In this document: in pieces, positions 15,041-23,211 of the stretch | Layout: every line of letters starts with the position of its first letter | Numbering within the stretch: position 1 is the first letter of the stretch | Source: Gammaproteobacteria bacterium | Lineage (GTDB): Bacteria; Gemmatimonadota; Gemmatimonadetes; Longimicrobiales; Gaopeijiaceae | Reading direction: 5' to 3' | Assembly (NCBI GenBank): GCA_028821195.1 | Contig: JAPPHB010000020.1 | Span: 31,751 to 95,750 of the forward strand | Length of the DNA stretch: 64,000 nucleotides | Program-made: the position numbers and the translations under genes | Notes under the pieces: generated by a model | Databases searched by the model: none | Seen by the model: the letters and a program-made list of their open reading frames with translations, nothing else | What the model was told of the DNA's origin: nothing

Positions 15041-16688
15041 GGATCTCGCCGTCGAGGGTCTTCGGGCGAACCTGCGCGCGGCGGGGATTCCCGCGCGGGA
15101 AGAGGACATCGAGCGCGTGGTGGAGGAGGGCATCCCCGACCGGGCGGTGGCCTTTCGCGCCCTGCTTGCGGCCACGGGCGACGATTGCATACCGGACTCT
15201 CTGTCGGGGTGGTCGCTCGCCGGATCCGGGGCAGATGAGGAGGGGAAGGGCGTCGCGAGGTCGGCCGCTGGCCCGCCCCAGACCACTGCTCAGTCCCCAT
15301 CCGCTGCTCAAGCGCGACCGCAGCCTGCGCTCTGGCCCTCGACCATCGCCGAGCTGGCGCCGCTGGTGCGCGCCGGTGCGGTGTCTCCGGTAGAACTCAC
15401 CGAGCAGGCGCTGGCCCGCATCGAGGAGGACGACGGCCGAGCCAACGCCTTCCAGCTGGTACTGGCGAAGGAGGCGCTGGCGGCGGCGCGTGTCGCGGAG
15501 GAGGAGGTGCGGCGCGGGGATTGGCGCGGTCCGCTGCACGGGATACCCGTCGCCGTCAAGGATCTCCTGGCCATGAAGGACACGGTCACCACGTCCGGAT
15601 CGAAGGTCCTTGCCGATCACGTCACCGACCACGACGCGGCGGCGGTGGAGCGCCTGCGCGCGGCGGGGGCGGTCATCGTGGGCAAGACCCGGCTGTCGGA
15701 ATTCGCGTACTGGCCGGGGTCGACCAACCCGCACTACGGCCCCACCCCCAACCCCCGGGACCCGACCCGCGACGCCGGCGGATCAAGTAGCGGCTCGGCG
15801 GCGGCGGTCGCGCGCGGCATGGTGTACGCGGCCCTGGGCACAGACACGGGCGGTTCGATCCGCATTCCGGCGGCGCTGTGCGGGGTGGTGGGCCTCAAGC
15901 CCACCTTCGGTCGCGCAAGCCTGCACGGCTGCATGGCGCTGGCGTGGTCGCTCGACCACGTGGGTCCGCTGGCGCGCAGCGTGGAGGATGCCGCGCTCAT
16001 GATGGCCGCCATCGCGGGACCCGATCCGCGCGACCCCCGCACCCGGCCGGCTCCTCCCTTCGCGGTGGCGGGCTCGCCCGGCGATCCGCCCGGAGGCACG
16101 GGCCGCCTGCATCCCGACCTGCCCGGCGTCCGCGTCGGCGTGCCCCGGGACCTGCACCTCGCCACGCCGCTTCAGGAAGCCGCCGCGCGTTCGTGGGCGC
16201 GCGCCAACCGTGCGCTCGAGCAGGCGGGTGCAACCCTGGTGGAGGTCGACCTCGACGAGATCCACATGCTGCGCCAGGTCGCCGTGCTCACGCTGGGCGT
16301 GGAGGCCGCCGCGCATCACGCGCCGTTGCTGAGGGCCCACTACGACGACTACGGCGAGTTCTCCCGTGGCCGCCTGGTCGCCGCCTTCACCTTCTCGGCC
16401 CAGGACTTCCTCGGCGCGCAGCGGCTCAGGCACTGGATCCGAATGCGCTGGGATGCCGCGTGCCGCCACGTGGACCTTCTGAGCTTGCCCTGCCAGCCCG
16501 GCGTGGCCCCATTGTTGGATATGCCCGCCTCCACCGACCTCACGAATCTGTTCAACGCGCTCGGCTGGCCCGCGATCAGCGTACCCCGCGGCGAAGGCGA
16601 ACGCGGCCTGCCGCTCGCGGTGCAGCTCGCGGCGAAGCCCTGGGACGAGGCCACGCTCCTGCGCGCGGCCCGGGCGGTAGAGGCATGA
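15024..16688 (+). CDS. Amidase-signature hydrolase with N-terminal extension
   Basis: A protein of 554 residues from GTG 15024, inside the end of the proline dehydrogenase gene. The amidase-signature core carries the Ser-cisSer-Lys triad: Lys in VAVKDLL, the cis-Ser in DAGGSSSGSAAA and the nucleophile in GTDTGGSIRIPAAL. The first 100 residues are not part of the core: a short helical segment (EDIERVVEEGIPDRAVAFRAL), then a Pro/Ala/Gln-rich linker. No signal peptide, so cytoplasmic. It could cleave an aliphatic or aromatic amide, or act in tRNA-dependent amidation, but GatB and GatC are not adjacent; a catabolic amidase next to proline breakdown is more likely. Confidence 0.85.
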   Translation: MSSRDRDLAVEGLRANLRAAGIPAREEDIERVVEEGIPDRAVAFRALLAATGDDCIPDSLSGWSLAGSGADEEGKGVARSAAGPPQTTAQSPSAAQARPQPALWPSTIAELAPLVRAGAVSPVELTEQALARIEEDDGRANAFQLVLAKEALAAARVAEEEVRRGDWRGPLHGIPVAVKDLLAMKDTVTTSGSKVLADHVTDHDAAAVERLRAAGAVIVGKTRLSEFAYWPGSTNPHYGPTPNPRDPTRDAGGSSSGSAAAVARGMVYAALGTDTGGSIRIPAALCGVVGLKPTFGRASLHGCMALAWSLDHVGPLARSVEDAALMMAAIAGPDPRDPRTRPAPPFAVAGSPGDPPGGTGRLHPDLPGVRVGVPRDLHLATPLQEAAARSWARANRALEQAGATLVEVDLDEIHMLRQVAVLTLGVEAAAHHAPLLRAHYDDYGEFSRGRLVAAFTFSAQDFLGAQRLRHWIRMRWDAACRHVDLLSLPCQPGVAPLLDMPASTDLTNLFNALGWPAISVPRGEGERGLPLAVQLAAKPWDEATLLRAARAVEA

Positions 16689-17101
16689 GGAAGACCTGGG
16701 CGGTCGCCCTGCTGCTGGCAGTTGCCTGTGGCGACAGCCCTTCCGGCCCGCGGGACATCCCGGAGGTAACCGGGCAGCTCGAGCCCGCCGCTGTGCCGGC
16801 GGGATACGAAGGCCCCGCGGATTTCGCCGGCTACCGCCACGCCTTCAGGGGGCAGCTCAACCGGGCCGGGATCGGTGTCGGGCATCTCTTTCCGGAGGCT
16901 GGCGGCCTGGACCGGGTGCCCTGGATGTGGATTGGCTGCTACGTCCGGGAGAATGCGGAAAGCCCCTACATGAGCATCGATCCGGTCGAAGGATCGTCCT
17001 CGCCATGCGGCTTCAGATGGCACCGGGACCACCTGGATGGGGTTGTCCAGTCGCCGCACACTCCGCTGTGGGAGGCGCTGGTCGTCGTGATCATGCTCTG
17101 A
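16685..17101 (+). CDS. Small lipoprotein of unknown function
   Basis: A protein of 138 residues starting at ATG 16685, overlapping the amidase stop (ATGA). The N-terminus MRKTWAVALLLAVACG is a lipoprotein signal with Cys at position 15. The mature part is rich in Gly, Pro and Trp (VPWMWIGCYV, CGFRWHRDHLDGVVQS) with two further Cys that could form a disulfide. No family recognised. Its 3-prime end overlaps the convergent heptose kinase gene by 11 bp. Confidence 0.6.
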   Translation: MRKTWAVALLLAVACGDSPSGPRDIPEVTGQLEPAAVPAGYEGPADFAGYRHAFRGQLNRAGIGVGHLFPEAGGLDRVPWMWIGCYVRENAESPYMSIDPVEGSSSPCGFRWHRDHLDGVVQSPHTPLWEALVVVIML

Positions 17102-18116
17102 CCGGCCAGGCTTCGAGCGCGCGGGCCACCTCCCCGGGCGCGGCAGTGGCGGCTCCCCGGCGCCCGATGACAACTGAGGCGGCCGCGTTCGCCAGCACGG
17201 CAGCGACGAGGATGTCCGTGCCGGCCGCGAGCGCGAGCACCAGCGCGCTCGCAACCGTGTCGCCCGCCCCGGTCACATCCGCCACCTCTCCCTCGCGGGC
17301 GGGCGCGATGTTCCGGCAATGCCCCGCGCGCACGAAGACGCTCATCCCCCGGCTTCCGCGCGTGACCACCATGGCGCGCGCGTTCAGGAGGCTCAGCAGC
17401 TCCTTTCCGGCCGCAGTCACGTCGGCGTCGCTGCGAAGGACGCGGCCGAGGACCCCCGCCAACTCCTCTTCGTTCGGGGTGGCCACCGTCACGCCCTGGA
17501 ACTCGGACAGCTGATAGCGAGAGTCCGCGCACGACGGAATGTTCCTGCTGCGCGCCGCCTGGATTAAGCAGGAGCGCACCGGCGACGACAGGGTCGAGTA
17601 TCCGTAATCGGAGAACAGTACCGCGTCCACATCGGAGACAAGCGCGCGAGCGCGCCTGACGAGGTGGTCGATCCGGCTCGAGCCGTACTCCTCTCCCTTG
17701 TCGATGCGCAACACCTGCTGCCTGGCGGCGTTGGCGGCACCCGCGAGAATCCGCGTCTTGGTGACCGTGGGCCGCTCCGGATCGCGCAGAATCCCGCTGG
17801 TGTCGATGCCGCCCGCCCGCAGCAGCTCGACCACCCCATTGCCTTCCCGGTCTTCCCCCACCAACCCGAGCGGTACCGGTTCTCCGCCCAGCGCGAGCAC
17901 GTTGCGCGTGGCGTTGCCGGCGCCCCCGAGGTTGGTATGGGCGCTCTCGTGCTCGAGGATGACCACGGGAGCCTCGCGGGACAGGCGGGTGGACCGGCCG
18001 ACGACGTAGCGGTCCAGCAGGAAGTCGCCGGCCACGAGGATTCGGCGGCCGGCAAGTGCGTCGACGCTCCTGCGGGCCACTTCGCGCGCGCGCTTCAACC
18101 GGTCGTCGGGAGCCAT
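17091..18116 (-). CDS. hldA: D-glycero-beta-D-manno-heptose-7-phosphate kinase
   Basis: PfkB/ribokinase-fold sugar kinase of 341 residues. Signs of the HldE/RfaE kinase domain: GRRILVAGDFLLDRYVVG near the start, SREAPVVILE, NLGGAGNATRNVLALGG, and the anion-hole/catalytic motif DVTGAGDTVASA near the C-terminus. It phosphorylates heptose-7-phosphate to the 1,7-bisphosphate on the way to ADP-heptose for LPS core. The cytidylyltransferase-like C-terminal domain of fused HldE is missing, so the activity is split; the adenylyltransferase is not in the window. The next gene upstream on the same strand is the gmhB-like phosphatase, 7 bp away, which supports the pathway assignment. Confidence 0.85.
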   Translation of the reverse strand: MAPDDRLKRAREVARRSVDALAGRRILVAGDFLLDRYVVGRSTRLSREAPVVILEHESAHTNLGGAGNATRNVLALGGEPVPLGLVGEDREGNGVVELLRAGGIDTSGILRDPERPTVTKTRILAGAANAARQQVLRIDKGEEYGSSRIDHLVRRARALVSDVDAVLFSDYGYSTLSSPVRSCLIQAARSRNIPSCADSRYQLSEFQGVTVATPNEEELAGVLGRVLRSDADVTAAGKELLSLLNARAMVVTRGSRGMSVFVRAGHCRNIAPAREGEVADVTGAGDTVASALVLALAAGTDILVAAVLANAAASVVIGRRGAATAAPGEVARALEAWPVRA

Positions 18117-18123
18117 GTCCTCC

Positions 18124-18720
18124 TCAACTCGCGTCTTGGGGCAGCGCGGCTGCGATCGCGCGCGCAGCCGCGAGCAGGTCGTCGCAGATCAGGTCGGGCT
18201 CGACGCGCCAGCGGTGGCGCTGGTACTCGATCTGGCCGCGCCCGTACCCGGTGCGCAGCAGAATCCCCCTCGCTCCCGCGGCATGCCCGGTCTCCACATC
18301 CGTGATCATGTCCCCGACCATCCACGAGGAACCCAGTTCCACCCCGTGCTCGCGCGCCGCCAAGTGCAACATCCCCGGAAGGGGCTTGCGGCAGTTGCAC
18401 ACCGCCGGCCGTCCCTCGGGAGGGAGATGCGGACAGTGGTACACGGCTTCCACGCAGGCCCCCTCGCGCGCCAGCCCGTCGACCAGGCGGCGGTGCACCT
18501 CGCTCAGCACGTCCTCGGTGAAGTACCCGCGCGTGATCCCCGACTGGTTGGTGGCCACGAACACCCGATAGCCGGCCCGGTTGAGCAGGCGGATTGCCTC
18601 GGCCGAGAAGTCGTGCAGGCGGAAACGGTCGGGATGATTGATGTAGCCCACTTCGCGCGCGACCGTGCCGTACAGGTCGAGGAAGACGGCTCCCGGAAGG
18701 CATGTGCGGGCGGCGGACAT
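18124..18720 (-). CDS. gmhB: GmhB-like heptose-1,7-bisphosphate phosphatase (HAD) with DxYGT motif
   Basis: A HAD-IIIA phosphatase of 198 residues. Motif I is FLDLYGTV: nucleophile Asp15 is present, but the second Asp of DxDGT is Tyr17. Motif II is in VFVATNQSGITRGYF, the GmhB zinc loop is CPHLPPEGRPAVCNC, followed by RKPLPGML (Lys) and MVGDMITDV (motif IV). The pathway step would be removal of the C7 phosphate from the product of the adjacent kinase. The Asp to Tyr change resembles haloacid dehalogenases (DAYGT), so catalysis may be altered. Start ATG 18720 is clean. Confidence 0.8.
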   Translation of the reverse strand: MSAARTCLPGAVFLDLYGTVAREVGYINHPDRFRLHDFSAEAIRLLNRAGYRVFVATNQSGITRGYFTEDVLSEVHRRLVDGLAREGACVEAVYHCPHLPPEGRPAVCNCRKPLPGMLHLAAREHGVELGSSWMVGDMITDVETGHAAGARGILLRTGYGRGQIEYQRHRWRVEPDLICDDLLAAARAIAAALPQDAS

Positions 18721-18837
18721 GATGCGACAGTATACGGCGCACGGCCAGAAGGGGGCAGTCCCGCCCCGGGCGCGGTGCTCGCGAACGCGCGCGAGACTGG
18801 AACGACGGGTCTCCCGCTCCTACATTCCTGCCTCTTC

Positions 18838-18910
18838 GGGGCCATAGCTCAGTCGGGAGAGCGCCTGCTTTGCACGCAGGAGGTCGCCGGTTCGATTCCG
18901 GCTGGCTCCA
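18838..18910 (+). tRNA. tRNA-Ala (anticodon TGC)
   Basis: A 73-nt cloverleaf. Acceptor stem GGGGCCA pairs with TGGCTCC and includes the G3:U70 pair that identifies alanine tRNAs. D arm GCTC/GAGC, anticodon stem CCTGC/GCAGG around loop TTTGCAC with anticodon TGC, T arm GCCGG/CCGGC with TTCGATT. Discriminator A is present; the 3-prime CCA is not encoded. No duplicate of the tRNA 3-prime end or integrase is nearby. Confidence 0.97.
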
Positions 18911-18994
18911 TTGACCATCTGAGCCGGAAGGACATTTCGGTGGCGACCGCCGGTTTGTTTTATTGCTCTCGGACCGGGCAGCGGACCACCGCGC

Positions 18995-19043
18995 CCGGAC
19001 ATGTCCGGAATCGGTATTGTATCGACCCTCCAACTCGTGGAGG
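18995..19043 (+). promoter_or_regulatory. Palindromes upstream of the HicB gene (candidate operator)
   Basis: A perfect 14-bp palindrome CCGGACATGTCCGG (18995-19008) and an inverted repeat CCTCCA-ACTCG-TGGAGG (19027-19043) lie 45-93 nt before the antitoxin GTG. HicB proteins often autoregulate at such sites, although this HicB lacks an obvious DNA-binding tail. A TATTGTAT stretch between the two could serve as a -10 element. Confidence 0.4.
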
Positions 19044-19087
19044 TGGCCTTGGGCCAGAGCGGCAACTCCAATCGCAAGGAGGCAGTT

Positions 19088-19309
19088 GTGGACCTGCAAT
19101 GCACGGCGGTGTTCCGGAAAGTTCCCGAGGGCTACATCGCCTTCATCGAAGAATTCCCCGGTGCCAACACCCAGGGCGCCTCCCTTGAGGAAGCTCGAGC
19201 GAATCTTCGGGAAGCCGTCGCGCTGGTGGTCGAAGCCAACCGGACCCTGGCCCGCGAGGACGCCGGCGGGGATGCGGTCATCAGAGAGCCGATCACCGTC
19301 ACGGCGTGA
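19088..19309 (+). CDS. hicB: HicB-family antitoxin
   Basis: A protein of 73 residues with the HicB partial RNase-H-like fold: FRKVPEGYIAFIEEFPGANTQG, then SLEEARANLREAVALVVEANR. GTG 19088 is chosen because AAGGAGG lies five bases upstream; the open frame extends 29 codons earlier without support. It has no C-terminal ribbon-helix-helix or HTH, as in short HicB types. Family function is to bind and neutralise the HicA mRNA interferase. The toxin follows with a GTGA overlap but is truncated, so this may be an orphan antitoxin. Confidence 0.85.
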   Translation: MDLQCTAVFRKVPEGYIAFIEEFPGANTQGASLEEARANLREAVALVVEANRTLAREDAGGDAVIREPITVTA

Positions 19310-19431
19310 AGCGCCGGGACCTGCTGCGGCACCTGACAGAACACGGGTGCGCCTTCCTGCGGGAGGGTGGGAACCACACCCTCTACATCAACCGGATGGC
19401 CAAGAAGGTTTCGACGATTCCCGGGCACTGA
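19306..19431 (+). pseudogene. hicA: HicA-type mRNA interferase toxin, truncated
   Basis: A GTG overlapping the HicB stop opens a 41-residue frame: VKRRDLLRHLTEHGCAFLR, then EGGNHTLYIN with the conserved catalytic-type His24, and KKVSTIPGH before TGA. Intact HicA proteins run about 60-80 residues and continue after VSTIPRH with a second helix; here that helix is gone. Order antitoxin-toxin is the reverse of canonical hicAB but occurs in this family. The toxin is probably dead or strongly weakened. Confidence 0.75.
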
Positions 19432-19580
19432 ACGTGCTGGTGTAGCAAGGCGGGCGGTCCATCGCCGGCTCTGCAGCAACCCTCCATTTGGTGCCATTCT
19501 CCGGTCGATCGATTACGTTGCTCGCTCCACGTCCGGGGCCCGCCGGCCCGACCGTCGCAACGACCCGGTGACCTGAGCCC

Positions 19581-21491
19581 ATGACCGAGATCCGTCCCGT
19601 GTACCGTCCGAACCGCCTCCGTCTCGCCAGGACGCCGACTCGCTCCGACACCACCCCGCGCTTCCTCTCCCTCGCGCGGGCATGCGCACTCTTCGCCGCC
19701 CTGCCGCTGCTCGCCCCCGCGGCCTGCTACGACGGCCCCCGGCCGGTGTTCGAGGACGGAGAGGCGCAGGTCGTCCCGGAGTTCGCGGATTCCGCCACCT
19801 GGGTGCGCCACGAACTCTGGGTCGAAACCGATTTCGACTCCGACGGCGACGGCGCTCCCGACCGGGTGCACGTCGATGTGACCCGCCCCGCCGCGACCGA
19901 GTCCGGGCTCGAGGTCGCCGTGATCTACGAGACGAGCCCGTACTATTCCGGCACCGGCGGGCTCAACTTCGACTACTTCTGGGACATCCGGCAGGAGGTA
20001 GGCGCGCCACCCCCTCCGCGCACGGTGATGCCCCCGATGGACCACATCGAGGAGCAGCCGGTCATCTCCAACTCGCACATCGCCACGTGGGTGCCGCGCG
20101 GCTTCGCGGTGGTGCACTCGCAGTCCCCGGGGACGGGCCAGTCGCAAGGCTGCCCCACCGTGGGCGGCGAAAACGAGTCCCTCGCCCCCAGGGCGGTGAT
20201 CGACTGGCTGAACGGGCGTGCGCGCGGTTTTACCGCGGTCGAGGGCGGGGAGGAGGTGAGCGCCTACTGGTCCACCGGCAGCGTGGGCATGATCGGGACC
20301 TCCTACAACGGCACCCTGCCGCTGGCCGCGGCCACCACCGGGGTGGAGGGGCTGGAGGCGATCATCCCGGTGGCTCCCAACACGTCGTACTATCACTACT
20401 ACCGGTCGCATGGCCTGGTGCGGTCGCCGGGCGGCTACCCCGGCGAGGACATCGACGTCCTCTACGACTTCATCAACAGCGGCCCGATGGAAAACCGCAA
20501 CTACTGCAACCGGACCGTCCGCACCGAACTCATGCAGGCGCGCTTCGACCGCGCCTCCGGCGACTACAACGACTTCTGGGCCGGCCGCGACTACCTCAAC
20601 CACATCGACGGCGTGCACGCCCCGACGCTCATGGCGCACGGCTTCAACGACTGGAACGTGATGCCCGAGCACAGCTACCGCATCGTCGCCGCGCTGCGCG
20701 ACCGCGGCGTGCCGGTGCAGGTGTACTACCACCAGGGGGGCCACGGGGGCGAGCCGCCGCTCAGCCTCATGAACCGCTGGTTTTCCCGGTATCTGTACGG
20801 GATCGAGAACGGCGTGGAGAACGATCCGGGCTCCTGGATCGTGCGCGAGGCCGACGATCGCCTCAGCCCCACCCCCTATCCGGCCTACCCGAACCCCGAC
20901 GCGGAGCCCGTGCGCCTGCACCCGTCCGGCGAGGGAGGGGCGCGGGGCATGCTCTCGCTCGAGACCGATCCTGACGCCGGGCAGCAATCGCTCACCGACG
21001 ACGCGGGCTTCTCCGGCGCAGACTTGGCCGGGGCCGGTTCCTCCGAACACCGGTTGCTGTTTGCGACGCCCAAACTCGCGGACGACGTCCACCTGTCCGG
21101 CCTTTCCCGCGTCTCGCTCCGCCTCGCCGCCGACCGCGCCGCCGCCAACCTCTCGGTCTGGCTGGTGTCGCTTCCCTGGACCGAAGGCGCATCGATCAAC
21201 GGCAACCTGATCACGCGCGGCTGGGCCGACCCGCAGAACGCGGCCTCCCTGCGCGAGAGCACGCCACTGGTCCCGGGTGAGTTCGTCGAGCTCGCCTTCG
21301 ACCTTCAGCCCGACGACCAGATCATCCCCGCAGGGCAGCGCATCGCGCTCATGATCTTCTCCAGCGACGCCGACTTCACCCTTCATCCCAAGCCCGGGAC
21401 CCGGCTCACCATCGACCTCGCGGGAACCGTCCTCGACCTGCCCGTCGTGGGAGGGCGCGCGGCATTGGCGCGGGCGCTGGGCATCGACTGA
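19581..21491 (+). CDS. S15-type (X-Pro dipeptidyl-peptidase-like) hydrolase, exported
   Basis: A protein of 636 residues. N-terminus is long and basic, then ACALFAALPLLAPAACYDG, a lipoprotein-like signal. Alpha/beta-hydrolase core with nucleophile in MIGTSYNGTLPL, acid in GFNDWNV and His in QGGHGGEP, followed by the C-terminal jelly-roll domain of the PepX/cocaine-esterase group (LSVWLVSLPW, LTIDLAGTVLDLPVVGG). Acts outside the cytoplasm on Pro-containing peptides or acyl esters. It opens a run of exported hydrolases transcribed in the same direction; the DUF885-like gene follows after 39 bp. Shorter starts further in are possible; the first ATG is kept. Confidence 0.85.
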   Translation: MTEIRPVYRPNRLRLARTPTRSDTTPRFLSLARACALFAALPLLAPAACYDGPRPVFEDGEAQVVPEFADSATWVRHELWVETDFDSDGDGAPDRVHVDVTRPAATESGLEVAVIYETSPYYSGTGGLNFDYFWDIRQEVGAPPPPRTVMPPMDHIEEQPVISNSHIATWVPRGFAVVHSQSPGTGQSQGCPTVGGENESLAPRAVIDWLNGRARGFTAVEGGEEVSAYWSTGSVGMIGTSYNGTLPLAAATTGVEGLEAIIPVAPNTSYYHYYRSHGLVRSPGGYPGEDIDVLYDFINSGPMENRNYCNRTVRTELMQARFDRASGDYNDFWAGRDYLNHIDGVHAPTLMAHGFNDWNVMPEHSYRIVAALRDRGVPVQVYYHQGGHGGEPPLSLMNRWFSRYLYGIENGVENDPGSWIVREADDRLSPTPYPAYPNPDAEPVRLHPSGEGGARGMLSLETDPDAGQQSLTDDAGFSGADLAGAGSSEHRLLFATPKLADDVHLSGLSRVSLRLAADRAAANLSVWLVSLPWTEGASINGNLITRGWADPQNAASLRESTPLVPGEFVELAFDLQPDDQIIPAGQRIALMIFSSDADFTLHPKPGTRLTIDLAGTVLDLPVVGGRAALARALGID

Positions 21492-21530
21492 ATCAAGCAT
21501 CGAAGAAGACCACAGATCCGGGAGGCCGTC

Positions 21531-23210
21531 ATGTCCCGCAGCAAGCTTCGTCCCTCTGCCCTCATCACCGGGATCGCGCTCATCGTGGTCGGAGTCCTCT
21601 TCGTGCGGTGCACGGCGGACCCTGCCGACTCCGTAGTCGCCGCCGGCCCCGGATCCCACGCGGACCTGGTGCAGCTCTTCGAGGAATGGCGCGCCTTCGA
21701 GATGCCCGAATTCGTGGACGGCGTCCCCGACTATTCCGCGGCGGCTATGGCGCGCCAGCACGCCGAGCTCCCGCAGTGGCAGCTGCGCCTGAACGCACTT
21801 GCCCCCGAGAGCTGGCCCGTCGCCGAGCAGATCGACTGGCACCTGGTGCGCGCGGAGATGAACGGGCTCGACTTCGACCACCGCGTGCGCCGTCCCTGGG
21901 CGCGCGATCCGGCCTTCTACGTGATCATGTTCCTGGCGGAGAGCGACGTCCCGGCCCATGAAGGCTCCGTGATCCACGGCTGGGTCGATACCTGGACCTA
22001 CGATTACCCGCTCTCGGACGCGGATGCGGCGGAACTCACGGCCAGCATCGGCGCCATCCCGGCGCTCCTTGAACAGGCTCGCGTGAACCTCGCCGACTCC
22101 AACGCCCGCGATCTCTGGCTGGCAGGCATCCGCGACTTCGCCGGTCAGGCCCGCGACCTCGACACCTACGGCCAGCAGGTCGCCGGCACCAGCGCCGATC
22201 TCGACCAGGCCATCGCCGACGCGCGCGCCGCCTCCGAGGACTTCAGCGTCTGGCTGGAGGAGGGCGCCTCCTCCCGTACCGGGCCGTCCGGGGTCGGGGC
22301 CGACAACTACACCTGGTACATGCAGAACGTCCACCTGGTCCCGTATTCGTGGGAGGAGCAGGTGACCCTCATGCGCCGCGAGCTGGCGCGCTCGCATTCC
22401 TCGATGCGCCTGGAGGAGAACCGCAACCGCGCTCTGCCCGAACTCGAGCGCATCGCCTCCGCGGAGGAATACGACCGGCGCCTGAACGAGTCCGTGGACC
22501 TCTACATGCGCTTCCTCGAAGAGGAGGAGGTCGAGACCATCTTCGACTACATGGACCCCGCGCTCAGGGCGGTGAACGGAAGCTTCTCCCCCGTGGAGCC
22601 CGGCGAGCTGCGCAACTTCTTCCAGGAAGTCATCTACCGCGATCCCGACGCCTTCCGCCCGCACATGCACCACTGGATCGAACTGGCGCGTATGCGCGAG
22701 GACCCGCACCCGAGCCCCATCCGGGCCGTGCCCTCGCTCTACAACATCTTCGACTCACGCTCCGAGGGGCTCGCGACCGGCGTCGAGGAGATGTTCATGC
22801 ACCTGGGGCTGCTGGACGACAACTCGCCCAGGGCCCGCGAACTCGTGTGGATCATGCTGGCGCAGCGGGCGGCGCGCGCACTCAGCGGCCTCAACCTGCA
22901 CGGCGACGTCTTCGACATGGAGGAGGCGGTCGCGCACGCGATGACCTGGACGCCGCGCGGATGGCTCACCGAGGGAGACCTGGTGCGCGGCGAGCAGAGC
23001 CTCTACCTGAGGCAGCCCGGATACGGCACCAGCTACGTCACCGGGAAGATCCAGATCGAGGAGCTGCTCTCCGAGTACGCCATCCAGGAGGGCGACGACT
23101 TCACCGTCAAGCGCTTCTTCGACGCCTTCTACGGCGCCGGCGTGATCCCCATCGTGCTCACGCGCTGGGAGATGATCGGGGAGAAGGATCCGATTCTGGG
23201 GTTGGATTGA
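21531..23210 (+). CDS. DUF885-like exported protein lacking the usual zinc motif
   Basis: A protein of 559 residues with an N-terminal membrane or signal segment (ITGIALIVVGVLFVRCTAD; Cys at about 27 could be lipidated). The mature region is mostly helical and ends in a pattern known from DUF885 carboxypeptidase-like proteins: SEGLATGVEEMFMHLGLL, ALSGLNLHGDVFDMEEAV, PGYGTSYVTGKIQIEEL. The HExxPGH zinc motif expected just before the first of these is not present (the matching stretch reads PSLYNIFDSRSEG). It may be a non-catalytic or mechanistically different member. The stop lies one base from the convergent FAH-fold gene's stop. Confidence 0.65.
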   Translation: MSRSKLRPSALITGIALIVVGVLFVRCTADPADSVVAAGPGSHADLVQLFEEWRAFEMPEFVDGVPDYSAAAMARQHAELPQWQLRLNALAPESWPVAEQIDWHLVRAEMNGLDFDHRVRRPWARDPAFYVIMFLAESDVPAHEGSVIHGWVDTWTYDYPLSDADAAELTASIGAIPALLEQARVNLADSNARDLWLAGIRDFAGQARDLDTYGQQVAGTSADLDQAIADARAASEDFSVWLEEGASSRTGPSGVGADNYTWYMQNVHLVPYSWEEQVTLMRRELARSHSSMRLEENRNRALPELERIASAEEYDRRLNESVDLYMRFLEEEEVETIFDYMDPALRAVNGSFSPVEPGELRNFFQEVIYRDPDAFRPHMHHWIELARMREDPHPSPIRAVPSLYNIFDSRSEGLATGVEEMFMHLGLLDDNSPRARELVWIMLAQRAARALSGLNLHGDVFDMEEAVAHAMTWTPRGWLTEGDLVRGEQSLYLRQPGYGTSYVTGKIQIEELLSEYAIQEGDDFTVKRFFDAFYGAGVIPIVLTRWEMIGEKDPILGLD

Positions 23211-23211
23211 G

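Noticed and set aside
18838..19440. tRNA-Ala as an attachment site for an integrated island.
   Set aside because: No integrase, no repeat of the tRNA 3-prime end downstream, and gene composition on both sides is the same.
19383..22709. Very long open frame on the opposite strand of the S15/DUF885 genes (and similar ones at 1541-4264, 24927-27221 and 27933-30458).
   Set aside because: Composition is low-complexity and Arg/His/Gly-rich with no family pattern; the other strand encodes clear proteins. Long antisense frames are expected at this GC content.
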